64,000 nt of DNA, from NCBI GenBank assembly GCA_025174535.1, contig JALBUN010000048.1, forward strand, positions 248,001-312,000. Direction: 5' to 3'. Shown here piece by piece: positions 51,715-61,440 of the stretch (position 1 is its first letter; every line of letters begins with the position of its first letter). The notes beneath the pieces were generated by a model. The model was not told where the DNA came from. It saw nothing but the letters and a program-made list of their open reading frames with translations, and did not search any database. This DNA is from Cantharellus purpuraceus. Taxonomy: Eukaryota > Basidiomycota > Agaricomycetes > Cantharellales > Hydnaceae. Made by a program: the position numbers and the translations under genes.

Positions 51715-52083
51715 CTCATGCTATGACTCCTGCCATGACTCATAACTATTAATAGGTAGAAGGATTAGTCAGCTCCTGTAGATACAGTATATAAGGAGGC
51801 CATTTTGCCTCTGAATAAATAACCATTTCTACCCCATCATTTGCACATCAGTGTGACTAGAGTGACATACAGTGTCATCCTCTATATCTCAGTAACTGTT
51901 GATTGTCCAGTTCAAGGGTCGCTTATAGTTGTGTAACTGTATTTGATTGCACTCAAAGTAGTGATTGTCCTGCTTTGGGCGTGAGTGTAGTATCTACCTT
52001 GCATGACTACAAATCTACAGGGTGAGATTGTCTGTCGATAGTCCTGCCATTAGTGCTCTTTGTTTAAGTTACTAGTGTGTAGT
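51715..52083 (+). mobile_element. LTR family 1, central fragment
   Basis: Continues directly after the deleted copy with the LTR middle that copy lacks: 12-bp ATGACTC units, TATATAAGGAGGCC, then the R/U5-like part up to AGTTACTAGTGTGTAG. It is cut at both ends and abuts LTR family 2 at 52084. Probably a second copy, or the product of an exchange between copies. Confidence 0.7.
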
Positions 52084-53789
52084 TGTTTTGGTACCGTGAA
52101 CTTCAACCTAAACTGTGGTGTTAATCACAATCTAAGTTTAGCCCAAGGATGTATGACCTTTCAAGGCTAGCAATAAACTTGAAACTATTTTAATGGAGAA
52201 CCCAATTAAGAAATTATACTCTGGTGAACAAACACAATCAATGTTGCCACAGGAAGTGAAGCAATAGAGATTTTTATGCTTGTCACATGTAGTTCACGCT
52301 TTACTGCTGATGCAATGTAAAGTCAAAGATTGACAGGCATTCAAGGGTTCAGATACTTCAAAGGGGGAAGTAACCTAGTGCCTTAGTACCGTGGGTTGAG
52401 TGGATTAAAGCTAACAATAATCCCTTCAACGTAAAAAGATAGATACGCACTTGAACACTTCCTTCTGAACAAGCATATTCACTGTACATGTTTATCCGTG
52501 ATAGAATCAACAGTCAAGGGATATTAATCTCATCTCAAAGAGGTGAGTTAATAGACTGTGTTGTTGATTTATTGAAATGCCCACAATTGAACCAACCAAT
52601 CAATAGCAAAGTACGTGTTAACCTGACTAACCTCAGAGTCTCAATTAAACGTGCAGTAGTCTTGACCAATCAATAGCCTAGTACATATTAACCTGACTAA
52701 CCTCAGAGTCTCAATTAAACGTGCAAGGTTCTTGATTATAACCAATAGCCCGATACATGATAATTTGACTAACCTCAGAGTCTCAATTACACGTGTAAGG
52801 TTCTTGATCAATGAATAACAATTAATACACTTCAAGTTACTGCTCTGAGTGGGCTTGTAGTGTGTTAATTACTAATCAGTTACTCCGTATTATTTTGTCA
52901 GGGTTCAAATGAGCCATGTTCTATTTTTAGTATTTTCTCTTGACGCCCCTATCAGCACAGCCTGTCAGGGTGTCTCCCCTATTTCATTGCCCCTATCACT
53001 TCCCCTATCCTTCCTCCCTATTATTCCCCTATCTTGGTTCTTCTATCCATCTCCATCATTTAGTATAAAGACTCGCCTTGGTGCAGTGTGATCCCCTCAG
53101 CTTGATCTCTGAGGATATCTGCTGTACCAGCTGGCATTATCTCTTATCGGCTCTCATCTATTGAGTATCTTGTTGTTGTGGCCTTGTCATCAGTGTTGCC
53201 CTCACACCTCTTCTCTGAGTTTGATTAATATTAGAGCCTGCTGCGCTTGTAATATAATAACTTCTGGCTTCTCCGAGAGTCAATCAAAGTTAATATACAC
53301 TAAGAGTAGCTGATATAAGCGTGATGCTTATGTTATGATTACTCAATGCTTGAGTAGACACTGCTGTGTGTGTGTGGTAAAAAGATATTATTTTTGCACT
53401 GCTGTTGCAGCCTTTTTTATATACATGGACTATCTAGCTTATGTAACTAATCAGAGAACCTTCCTGGCACTTAGGGAAGCTGCTGGAAGGAAAGAGAAGG
53501 CTGGGGAACCTTGTGGAAGGTCCAGGAAGGTGTCAGAAGCTTCTGTGGCCACTTTTGGCTAAAGTGTGTGAACTCCGATGATTATGTGATGCGCGCGTCG
53601 TTTGCTCGCATGTGAGTGCTCGTCAGAGTTGAATGACAGATTATATCAGCAACCGACCCCTTGTGTACACTTGTGGGCTCAAATACACAAAAAAGCGAAA
53701 TATAAGTACATTCAAACATTTGAAATACCTTTAAACTACTAAATAATAGTCCTTATTTGAAGTAGTTTAGAACTGCATATACCCCAACA
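52084..53789 (+). mobile_element. LTR family 2, copy 1 (with U3/TATA segment)
   Basis: Begins TGTTTTGG and ends ACCCCAACA; near-identical to copy 2 at 62487-63882 over about 1.39 kb. It has an extra 314 bp (about 52892-53205) containing AGTATAAAGAC, a likely TATA, which copy 2 lacks. Three 65-bp tandem units around 52603-52812 share CTAACCTCAGAGTCTCAATT. Flanks GTAGT and CAAAC do not match, so its surroundings were rearranged. The right flank is a gypsy integrase frame. Confidence 0.82.
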
Positions 53790-54088
53790 CAAACGCAACT
53801 ACCGGCATCTCTCTATTCTTTGCTAATAAAGGCTACCATCTGAACATCTCTGTCCACCCCAAGAAGGAACTCACCTCCACCAAAGCCCACCAATTCGTAA
53901 CTGACCTCGATCAACTACACCAACATCTCTGAGAAACCATTTCTGATGCTCAGAAACAATACCAAGTCTCTGTGGACTGATGCCACATTCCGGCTCCGAA
54001 CCTGCAAATTGGAGACAAAGTATTCGTTAAGGCTGAACATTTCCAGACCACCCATCCATCAAAGAAACTCTCCAAGAAATACTTAGGT
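53790..54088 (+). pseudogene. gypsy chromovirus integrase C-terminus, part 1 (relic)
   Basis: One plus-strand frame reads TGISLFFANKGYHLNISVHP and QIGDKVFVKAEHFQTTHPSK then KLSKKYLG, the end of a Ty3/gypsy integrase. Two in-frame TGA stops interrupt it; each sits where an Arg CGA would be expected. The frame resumes in phase at 55522 after the solo LTR once one target-site copy is removed. The upstream polyprotein is missing. Confidence 0.8.
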
Positions 54089-55521
54089 TGTTTTGGAACC
54101 CGCAAAATTATGGTGTTAGGGCAAACTCTAAATCACCACAATTCCGTGAATGAACAGCTGAGAAGAATATCAAACCCTGCTGCAGCACAACTCCAGAAAC
54201 AATTTAATGTTTGTACTTTGGTTACAATCCCTTGTATTGGTCAATGCAGACTATATGCAGAAAAGTAATATCTTTCTTAGCAGCAAGAAATGAATAAGAC
54301 TTCCAGAGTCTAGAGTTCACGGATGCTTAGGGGTCCAGATATTCCAAAAAGAGGGGAATGCACTTAAAGGCTAAAGGAAGTAGGTGGATGAATCCAACCA
54401 TCCAACCAGTGGCACTCAGATGCGGGTAACAGCAATGTGTGAAGTAGTCTAGCAACTGCTTCACACGAGTTCAAGATTCTAATGCTCTGCAAATGCAGTA
54501 CACACTAGTAACTTAAACAAGAGCACTAATGGCAGGACTATTGACAGACAATCTCACCCTGTAGATTTGTAGTCACATGAGGCAGATATTACACTCACGC
54601 CCAAAGCAGGAATATCACTACTTTGAGTGCAATCAAGTACAGTTACACAACTGTAAAAGATCCTTGAACTGGTAATCAACAGTTACTGAGATAGAGGATG
54701 ACACTGTATGTCACTCTAGTCACACTGGTGTGCAGAAGATGGGTAGAATAGGTTGAATATGTTACTATTTCAGAGGCAGAATGGCCTCCTTATATATTGT
54801 ATTTACAGGGGCTGAGTAATGGTTCTGGAATATTCTACCTATTAATAGATGGAAACTACTGGAAGGTTGTGGAAGGTGGAAGAAAGGGGTAGAATATTCC
54901 AGGCCAATCACAGGTTCTGATCACTGGGCTAACACTGATCAGGAGCTGAATAATGGTTTTGGAAAGTTCTATCTAATAATAGAAGGAAACAGCTAGAATG
55001 TTATGGAAAGGGGTAGAATATTCCAAGGCAATCACCTGATCTGATCACCCATCAGCTGATTTGATCCCTGAACTAGGCACTGATCAGGCAAAAAGAAGGG
55101 TGTCCACCCTGTTTTCTGCACTGGTTTGGACAGCCATGGATAGCCAGATCTCAGGTGATGATCTGCATGGAAAATAGTGCCCTGAGAGGCTGTGGTTGTC
55201 AAGTTAGAGAATATTTATTGATCAGAGACATCTGAGCTTGAATTCAGGCTGAATGCCTGGTCCAAAGGTGGAGAGCCGGCTGTGTGAAGGTTTGTGGGTG
55301 CCTATGGGTCCACAACTGTAGCACAGCAGAAATAAATTATTCTGGGCTGAGTTCTGCATGGAATATTCCCAAAAAAATATGGAAAAATAGAGAATATTTG
55401 GATAAGTCCATTCCCGGTACAAGCACCAAATATATGCTGATATTTAGGAATGGAAAAGCAAAGTATAGCACATTGGTGCTGCATAAATAGGGTTTGATAG
55501 GGAAAAGGTGGTTCCCATACA
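54089..55521 (-). mobile_element. LTR family 1, solo LTR (1433 bp) with target-site duplication
   Basis: On the minus strand it starts TGTATGGGAACC and ends GGGTTCCAAAACA, the same termini as the plus copy at 55818. The target duplication TAGGT is perfect (54084-54088 and 55522-55526). It splits a gypsy integrase codon series between YL and GPYEVI. The middle differs from the other copies (no 12-bp array), so it is an older or different subfamily member. Confidence 0.9.
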
Positions 55522-55817
55522 TAGGTCCTTATGAGGTCATTGCTTGCACAGGCAGCAGGTCCTTCACCCTCCACCTCCTGGACCACTTCCAAGCAGTTCA
55601 TCCGGTCTTCTATATATCAATGCTTGAACCTGCCACTACAAACAAGATCCCCAGTCGTATGCAACCTCCGCCTCCTCTGATCATCATCAAAGGAGATAAC
55701 AAATATGAGATATCTGAGATCCTGGACTTGAAGATTGATTGTCAGTACAAGTGCAAGCTCCAGTACCTAGTCAAATGGACTGGATACGAAGGCACCAATG
55801 AAGAGTCCTCATGGATC
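55522..55817 (+). pseudogene. gypsy integrase GPY/F and chromodomain, part 2 (relic)
   Basis: Continues the frame of 53790-54088: GPYEVIACTGSRSFTLHLLD, HFQAVHPVFYISMLEP (integrase C-terminal GPY/F-like module), then the chromodomain YEISEILDLKIDCQYKCKLQ and YLVKWTGYEGTNEESSWI. The chromodomain stops at 55817 where another LTR begins. Chromodomains steer such chromoviruses to heterochromatin (family knowledge). Confidence 0.85.
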
Positions 55818-57271
55818 TGTATGGGAACTGGTTTTCCCTTAAAAAGATCTTGTTTAAAGTCCCGAAACTGTACAATTCCGCTTGATGGCCTTAAAATATC
55901 AGCATATATCTGCTGCTTTCTCTTGATTCAGGGCCATTCAAATATTCTCTATTTTTTCATATTTTTTTGGGAATTTTCCATGCAGAAATGAGTCTACAAA
56001 CTTATTGTTCTGCTGGGCGAAGTTTTGGGACCCACATGGACCCACAAACCTTCGCAGATGTCAGCAGCCTCAAAGTCAGCCGGAGTCACCCGGACAACTG
56101 ACTCATTTTCAATCACATGACTCATTTCAATCTCCGACTCAATCTGGTCACCACTGCTAGTAAATGCTCAATATCTTCGCAACCACTGCACCTCCTGACT
56201 CCATTTTCAGTGGAGAGTTCAATAGAAGCCATGCCTACCCATAGCTGTGCTAATCAGCCTGGGAAATGAAGTATTGACCAAGTTATTTGAGTAATGGTGA
56301 CTCATGCAATGACTCCTGCCATGACTCATGCTATGACTCCTTCCATAACTCATACCATGACTCCTGTGATTACTCATACTATGACTCCTGCTCTGAGTCA
56401 CACTATGACTCCATCCATGACTCATGCCATGAGTCAGAGCAAATCCAAGCAGCTCATTGGCTAGGAAACTTCCACCCCCTTCTCACATATTCCACTAGCT
56501 TCCAGTAGTTTCCATCTATTAATAGGTAGAAGTTTCCAGTAGTATTAGTCAGCTCCTGTAAATACAATATAAAAGGAGCCCATTCTGCCTCTGAAATAAA
56601 TAACCATTTCTACCCCATCATTTGCACATCAGTGTGACTAGAGTGACATACAGTGTCATCCTCTATATCTCAGTAACTGTTGATTGTCCAGTTCAAGGGT
56701 CGCTTACAGTTGTGTAACTGTATTCGATTGCACTCGAAGTAGTGATTGTCCTGCTTTGGGTGTAAGTGTAGTATCTACCTCGCGTGACTACGAATCTACA
56801 GGGTGAGATTGTCTGTCAATAGTCCTGCCATTAGTGCTCTTGTTTAAGTTACTAGTGTGTACTGCCTTTGCAGAGCATTAGAATCTTGAACTCGTGTGAA
56901 GCAGTTGCTAGACTACTTCACACATTGCTGTTACCCGCTTCAGAGTGTCACTGGTTGGATGGTCGGATTCATCCACCTACTTCCTCTAGCCTCTAAGTGC
57001 ATTCCCCTCTTTTTGGAATATCTGGACCCCTAAGCATCCGTGAACTCTAGACTCTGGAAGTCTTATTCATTCCCTACTGCTAAGAAACGTATTACCTTCC
57101 TGCGTATCGTCTGCATTGACCATTACAATGGATTGTAACCAAAGTACAAACATTAAATTGTTTCTGGAGTTGTGCTGCAGTAGGATTTGATATTCTTCTC
57201 AGCTGTTCATTCACGGAATTGTGGTGATTTAGAGTTTGCCCTAACACCATAATTTTGTGGGTTCCAAAACA
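55818..57271 (+). mobile_element. LTR family 1, full-length copy (1454 bp)
   Basis: TGTATGGGAAC...GTTCCAAAACA with TG/CA ends. Visible parts are a U3 with a 12-bp tandem array (56299-56437), a TATA box TATAAAAG at 56568-56575, and an R/U5-like remainder. It cuts the chromodomain of the gypsy relic, but left flank GGATC and right flank GCTTT do not match. Just to the right, about 60 bp (57272-57335) is the reverse complement, about 80 percent alike, of LTR-internal 56165-56226. Confidence 0.85.
56299..56437 (+). repeat. 12-bp tandem array with TGACTCA/TGAGTCA sites
   Basis: About 11.5 head-to-tail 12-bp units of the form GACTCATGCYAT / GACTCCTGCCAT. Five perfect TGASTCA heptamers (56298, 56322, 56394, 56418, 56430) fall in 140 bp, each the core site of Gcn4/AP-1 bZIP factors. 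The array ends 130 bp upstream of the LTR TATA box. Confidence 0.8.
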
Positions 57272-60225
57272 GCTTTGATTGAACTCTCTACCAAAAATGG
57301 AGTCAGGAGATGCTGTGGTTGCCTGTTAAGATCCAGACAGAGGTTCAAAGATATAACAAGTTGGTGCTAGTGAGGAATAAAGAAAGACTTTACTATTCCA
57401 GTTCTACCAGAGACAGAGTAGTGCAATACTATTGAGTCAGATCGAGTGGACTTGGCTTCAACTTGTGTGTTGCACCCCCTCAGATTGTTGATCCAATATT
57501 TCAGAGTTCAGGGGCACGAAGTTGGATCAGAGATCTGGAGTTTGACTTGTCAAGAAGTTATTTGTCAAGAAGCTAGCAATGAAGAGATGCTGAGGTCAAA
57601 CTTAGTCAATATACAAACTGCTGTAACATACAGAGAATGGCTCATATAAGTATACAAAGAATTGAATGAAAAAACTAGATTGAGAGAACAATAGGATGGA
57701 TTTGGAATACAACATGGAAAGGAGTTTGGAGTTTGGACTCAAGTCCAAACTAATACTAATCAATATAAACAAGGGATGGTTATTGTAAACCATAACAAGG
57801 AAACTACTTATCAAGAAGACAATAAATGGAGTTTGGGTTTGTCGGAGATGGAGTTGACAGATGTGGAGTAGAAGGAGGTGGAGATGGAGTTCAGAGATCA
57901 GACTCAGTATCTCCCTTCTAGATTGAGCCCACAAGATCTTAGTCAGTATCATGGGAACAATTTCAGTATATGCATTTGAATGGTGCATGAGGCTGGGCCA
58001 ATATCAAAATGTGTGTCCTCTCCTCTTATCTCTTACCACTACCTCAATAGCATGCCTACCACTGAAGAACTGCACCAACAACATCTTGAGTTGGATAGAT
58101 CTATTGCTGAGGCAGACACTGCAGAGAAGAAGCAGTCAATGATATCTTGATACTGTTCAGGTATGGTGGTGGTGCTGCTGGGGGACCTGGAAATTGAGTG
58201 GAGATGGTGGTTATGTGATGCTGTGCCCATCAAAGTTGTTGCAAAGGAAGCCATGGTTAGAAGAAGATTAGCAAGTTAGAGCAAGTTGGTGGATCACAGT
58301 TGTAAGTTGTTGCCTTGCCTACTATCCTTACCCTAGTCATGTTTTCAGATTTATCTTGCGAGAGCTCATATGCTAAAACCAATTTGCTATGACAGCTGAC
58401 TTGTGGCTTGGAATAAGCACTTCCTTTGTGATGTGCTGATATTGGAGTGTGCCAGTGATCATGCAGCCCTCTTATCTCATCATGGAAGATAATTTCAACA
58501 CATTCAATATGTCAATATGGCATCATGAAGTTGACATGCACACATTTGGATGCATATGGACCATTTCTACCTTACCATCCTCATTCTTGTTCCCCTTGAC
58601 CTGCACATACTAATAGAACCCACTGCACACCAGCAATGGTGAGTTCAAAATGGCACACCTCTCCTCCAACAACACCTATGTCAAAGATGGCTGCTCTAAC
58701 AACACTAATGGTCTTGTGTATACATCTATGGTGTTATATGCAGTCCTTAGAAGTGATGTTTTGTCACACTGTGTGATGTAGGTCATCTGGCATTCCAAAC
58801 ACAATGTCCCTATCAATGATGCAGCGGCTAGTGGAATTGATAAACATAAGAGACATGGTGCTATGGACATCCTTCTTGCTTGCTATGCTATGCTTGCTCT
58901 CTTCTTTGCTCTATCTCATCTGAAGTTTGGTTTGGGAACCAGTATTGTGTTTGTATTTCATTGTTATTATTCATCTCACTGTCTATGCCTCCAAAGTATA
59001 AAACCTCCAACTCAGTCATACAGTAAAAGTTGTCAAACATTGTAATTTGGGTGTCAATATAGATGTGCCTGTATGGCATGATTTAGCTTGGGCAGTTCAT
59101 GATTTATATTTTGCAGCCAGTGTAAGTAGTGATGTCATCCTATTGGAGAAAATGGTGAGTATTTATCCTTTGTACTTTTCTCTCTTGCCTGTACATATCT
59201 ATTGCTGCTTTTCTTTCCAGTGTAGGAGTTCTGTCTGGAAATGCAAGGAAAGGTAATCAAAGAGAAAGAGAGAGGAGAACTCTCTTCTTTAGTATATTTG
59301 GACACTACTTATATACAGTTTCAGACAATAGGACTGAGCTGAGTGGAACTGTGGAAGGGTGGGAAGCAAATCAACTGCAGTACATGTGGAAAGGGTGAGC
59401 CAGAAACAAGACTACTATAGTGTTTGTAAGACTCCACTGTGCCACTCAACTCTAATTGTAGAGGTTTCACAACTTTGATGCTTGTTTGGAATGATGTCAT
59501 TATATAATATTCTGATGTATATGAGATATACATCAGAATTTCAATGATACATAAAGCCAGGGAGTTACAATTTGGATATCTTAAAAGATTTTGGATGTGT
59601 GAAATTTTCATAAATATAAATATATATTCGATATTTCAATAAACTTTAAAAGATAAGACATTTGGTTGAGATGAACATAACTGTTTATATGAATATAACA
59701 GTAATGTATGTATTAATATAATTGGTATTATATAGGTTATTTAGATATACAAATACCAGGTGGGGATTAAAGATAGTTCAAATTATGTTACAAGTATTGT
59801 ATAAGAATCAATGATATATGGATGTTCCCTCAAGAGAGTTGCCACCACTAAATGGGGAAAAAAAGAATTATTTTTGAAAATTATGCCAAAATATCAAAAT
59901 ATGTTTTAATCTAAGTGTATTGTGTAAAATTTGAGGAAAATAGGTTGTATATACATATTTGATGTATTTCTGAACAAGCATCTTCAGCTATGTAGTTAGA
60001 GTTCTCAATGGAAGAGGAAAGAAAATAAAAGAACAAAACCAACAAAGAAGCTCCAACTAGAGAGCACTGCTCTCTTACACCAGGTGTAGATGCATGTGTG
60101 CATGGGGTGGTGGATGGAAGAGTGCATCCAGTGATGGGGAAATGAGACATACAGGAACTCTGGCACCTACTCCATTGTAAACTTGTGAAACTCATTCCCA
60201 AACATCCATGTCAACCAAACCACAA
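57272..60225. other. repeat-derived region without an assigned gene
   Basis: AT-rich DNA with only short frames. A 30-codon stretch at about 58049-58141 (MPTTEELHQQHLELDRSI) looks coding-like, and 59041-59160 also does weakly (DVPVWHDLAWAVHDLYFA), but neither belongs to a family I recognise. Segment 59588-59905 is extremely AT-rich. Probably mobile-element debris. Confidence 0.4.
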
Positions 60226-60369
60226 TGTCATATGCCATACCAATGGTTGGTGAATATGTGGCAAGTTGCTGTTTAAATAGTGTCTGCAAGTTGTGCCAGT
60301 AACCTGGCATAATGGCCTTTTGGTCCAGTTGGAAACAGCTTGTTATTGCAGGGATTTGCTGTCTTCACA
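60226..60369 (+). mobile_element. short LTR-like repeat, copy 1 (144 bp)
   Basis: TGTCATATGCC...GCTGTCTTCACA, the same family as the two repeats at 60817 and 61196. Flanks CACAA and TACAA agree at four of five bases, which fits an old solo LTR. Confidence 0.65.
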
Positions 60370-60463
60370 TACAAAGTGAACATCTTGAGCACAATTAGTT
60401 GCACAGTGGGGCCTCAGTGCCAGATTACATTAAGAACTGGGCTATGCACCTGACAGTAAGGGT

Positions 60464-60712
60464 GCTGGTCCATGCACACTGTGCACAGACCAGCTGTTTT
60501 ACTATACATACCAGGCATGGCAGTATGGTTAGTTGTCATATACTGTAAGTACCCAAGGTACTTACTTACTATAGTATGTAGCTAGATTTATGATTAGTGT
60601 ATGCAGCATTCCATTAAGGAATGCTGTCTTCTTGATAGATATATGCACCCTATGGGTGCATATGTATAGTTATTATGTAAGCCAGTGGACCCAAGTACAT
60701 GTGTGGGTCCAC
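60464..60712. other. cluster of five short perfect hairpins
   Basis: Stems: GCTGGTC/GACCAGC (60464-60494, with an inner TGCACA/TGTGCA stem); GTAAGTACC/GGTACTTAC (60545-60565); CAGCATTCC/GGAATGCTG (60604-60626); ATATGCACCC/GGGTGCATAT with a 3-nt loop (60641-60663); GTGGACCCA/TGGGTCCAC (60685-60712). All stems are perfect, 7-10 bp, within 249 bp. No frame runs through them. The nature is unknown; it could be structured RNA or a folded mobile element. Confidence 0.7.
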
Positions 60713-60816
60713 ATATAGGAGACAGAAAACTTAGTAACTACCACACTGTACAGCACATCGCCCAACCAATACACTTGGTTGAGTTCTGTGCAACGGTGGG
60801 AACTAAGACACCCAAT

Positions 60817-61340
60817 TAACATATACCATTCCAATGGTTGGTGAATATGTGGCAAGTTGCTGTTTAAATAGTGTATGTGAGTTGTACCAGTAACCTGGCA
60901 TAATAGCCTTTCGGTCCAGTTGAAAACAGCTTATTATTGCAGGAATTTGCTGTCTTTCACAGTATGTCAGGTTGTCCAGGTCAGCAGTTCAAATTCACAT
61001 GTTTGCAATAATTTGCAGAGGTTGTTGCCTGGTCCCCAGGAACCCTGGCTTACATGATGTTGTGAAGCATCATGGGGGTCTGATATGTCAAACAGTAATT
61101 AGAGTGCTTGGGGGAAGCCACAGACAGGCCTGGAGAACCTATTAAGATGTCATCACTGTGGTACCTTGAGGGCTCAGTACCTAAGGGGGGGATACTGTCA
61201 TATACCATTCCAATGGTTGTTGAATATGTGGCAAGCTGCTGCTTAAATAGTGTCTGTGAGTTGTGTCAGTAACCTGGCATAATGGCCTTTTGGTCCAGTT
61301 GGAAACAGCTTATTATCGCAGGAATTTGCTGTCTTTCACA
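60817..61340 (+). mobile_element. TRIM-like mini LTR element (524 bp)
   Basis: Two direct repeats of 145 bp (60817-60961 and 61196-61340) flank 234 bp without coding capacity. The right repeat has TG...CA ends (TGTCATATACC to TGTCTTTCACA); the left one has lost the initial TG. A polypurine run, AAGGGGGGGATAC, lies directly before the right repeat, where a PPT should be. A primer-binding site with TGG was not found after the left repeat, and no clear target duplication is seen. Confidence 0.6.
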
Positions 61341-61440
61341 TTAGTCCCTCAAGCAGAACTTGCAGACTTGGTCTCCACATCTATTTGTTAGATATAGAAG
61401 GGCACAAAGGTAAGATATATATTGTACTCTTTAATAATAT

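Noticed and set aside
52488..52835. Open frames duplicated at 52488-52835 and 62889-63236
   Set aside because: Both copies lie inside LTR family 2 and reflect its 65-bp tandem units, not a gene.
56219..56425. Minus-strand Ser/His-repeat open frame
   Set aside because: It is only a translation of the 12-bp LTR tandem array.
55818..57271. Treating this LTR as the 3' LTR of the chromodomain gypsy element
   Set aside because: It interrupts the chromodomain mid-fold with no stop codon or polypurine tract before it, so it is not in the position of that element's own LTR.
57602..57988. 128-codon minus-strand hydrophobic frame
   Set aside because: Leu/Ile/Ser low-complexity product from AT-rich DNA, with no domain or conserved pattern.
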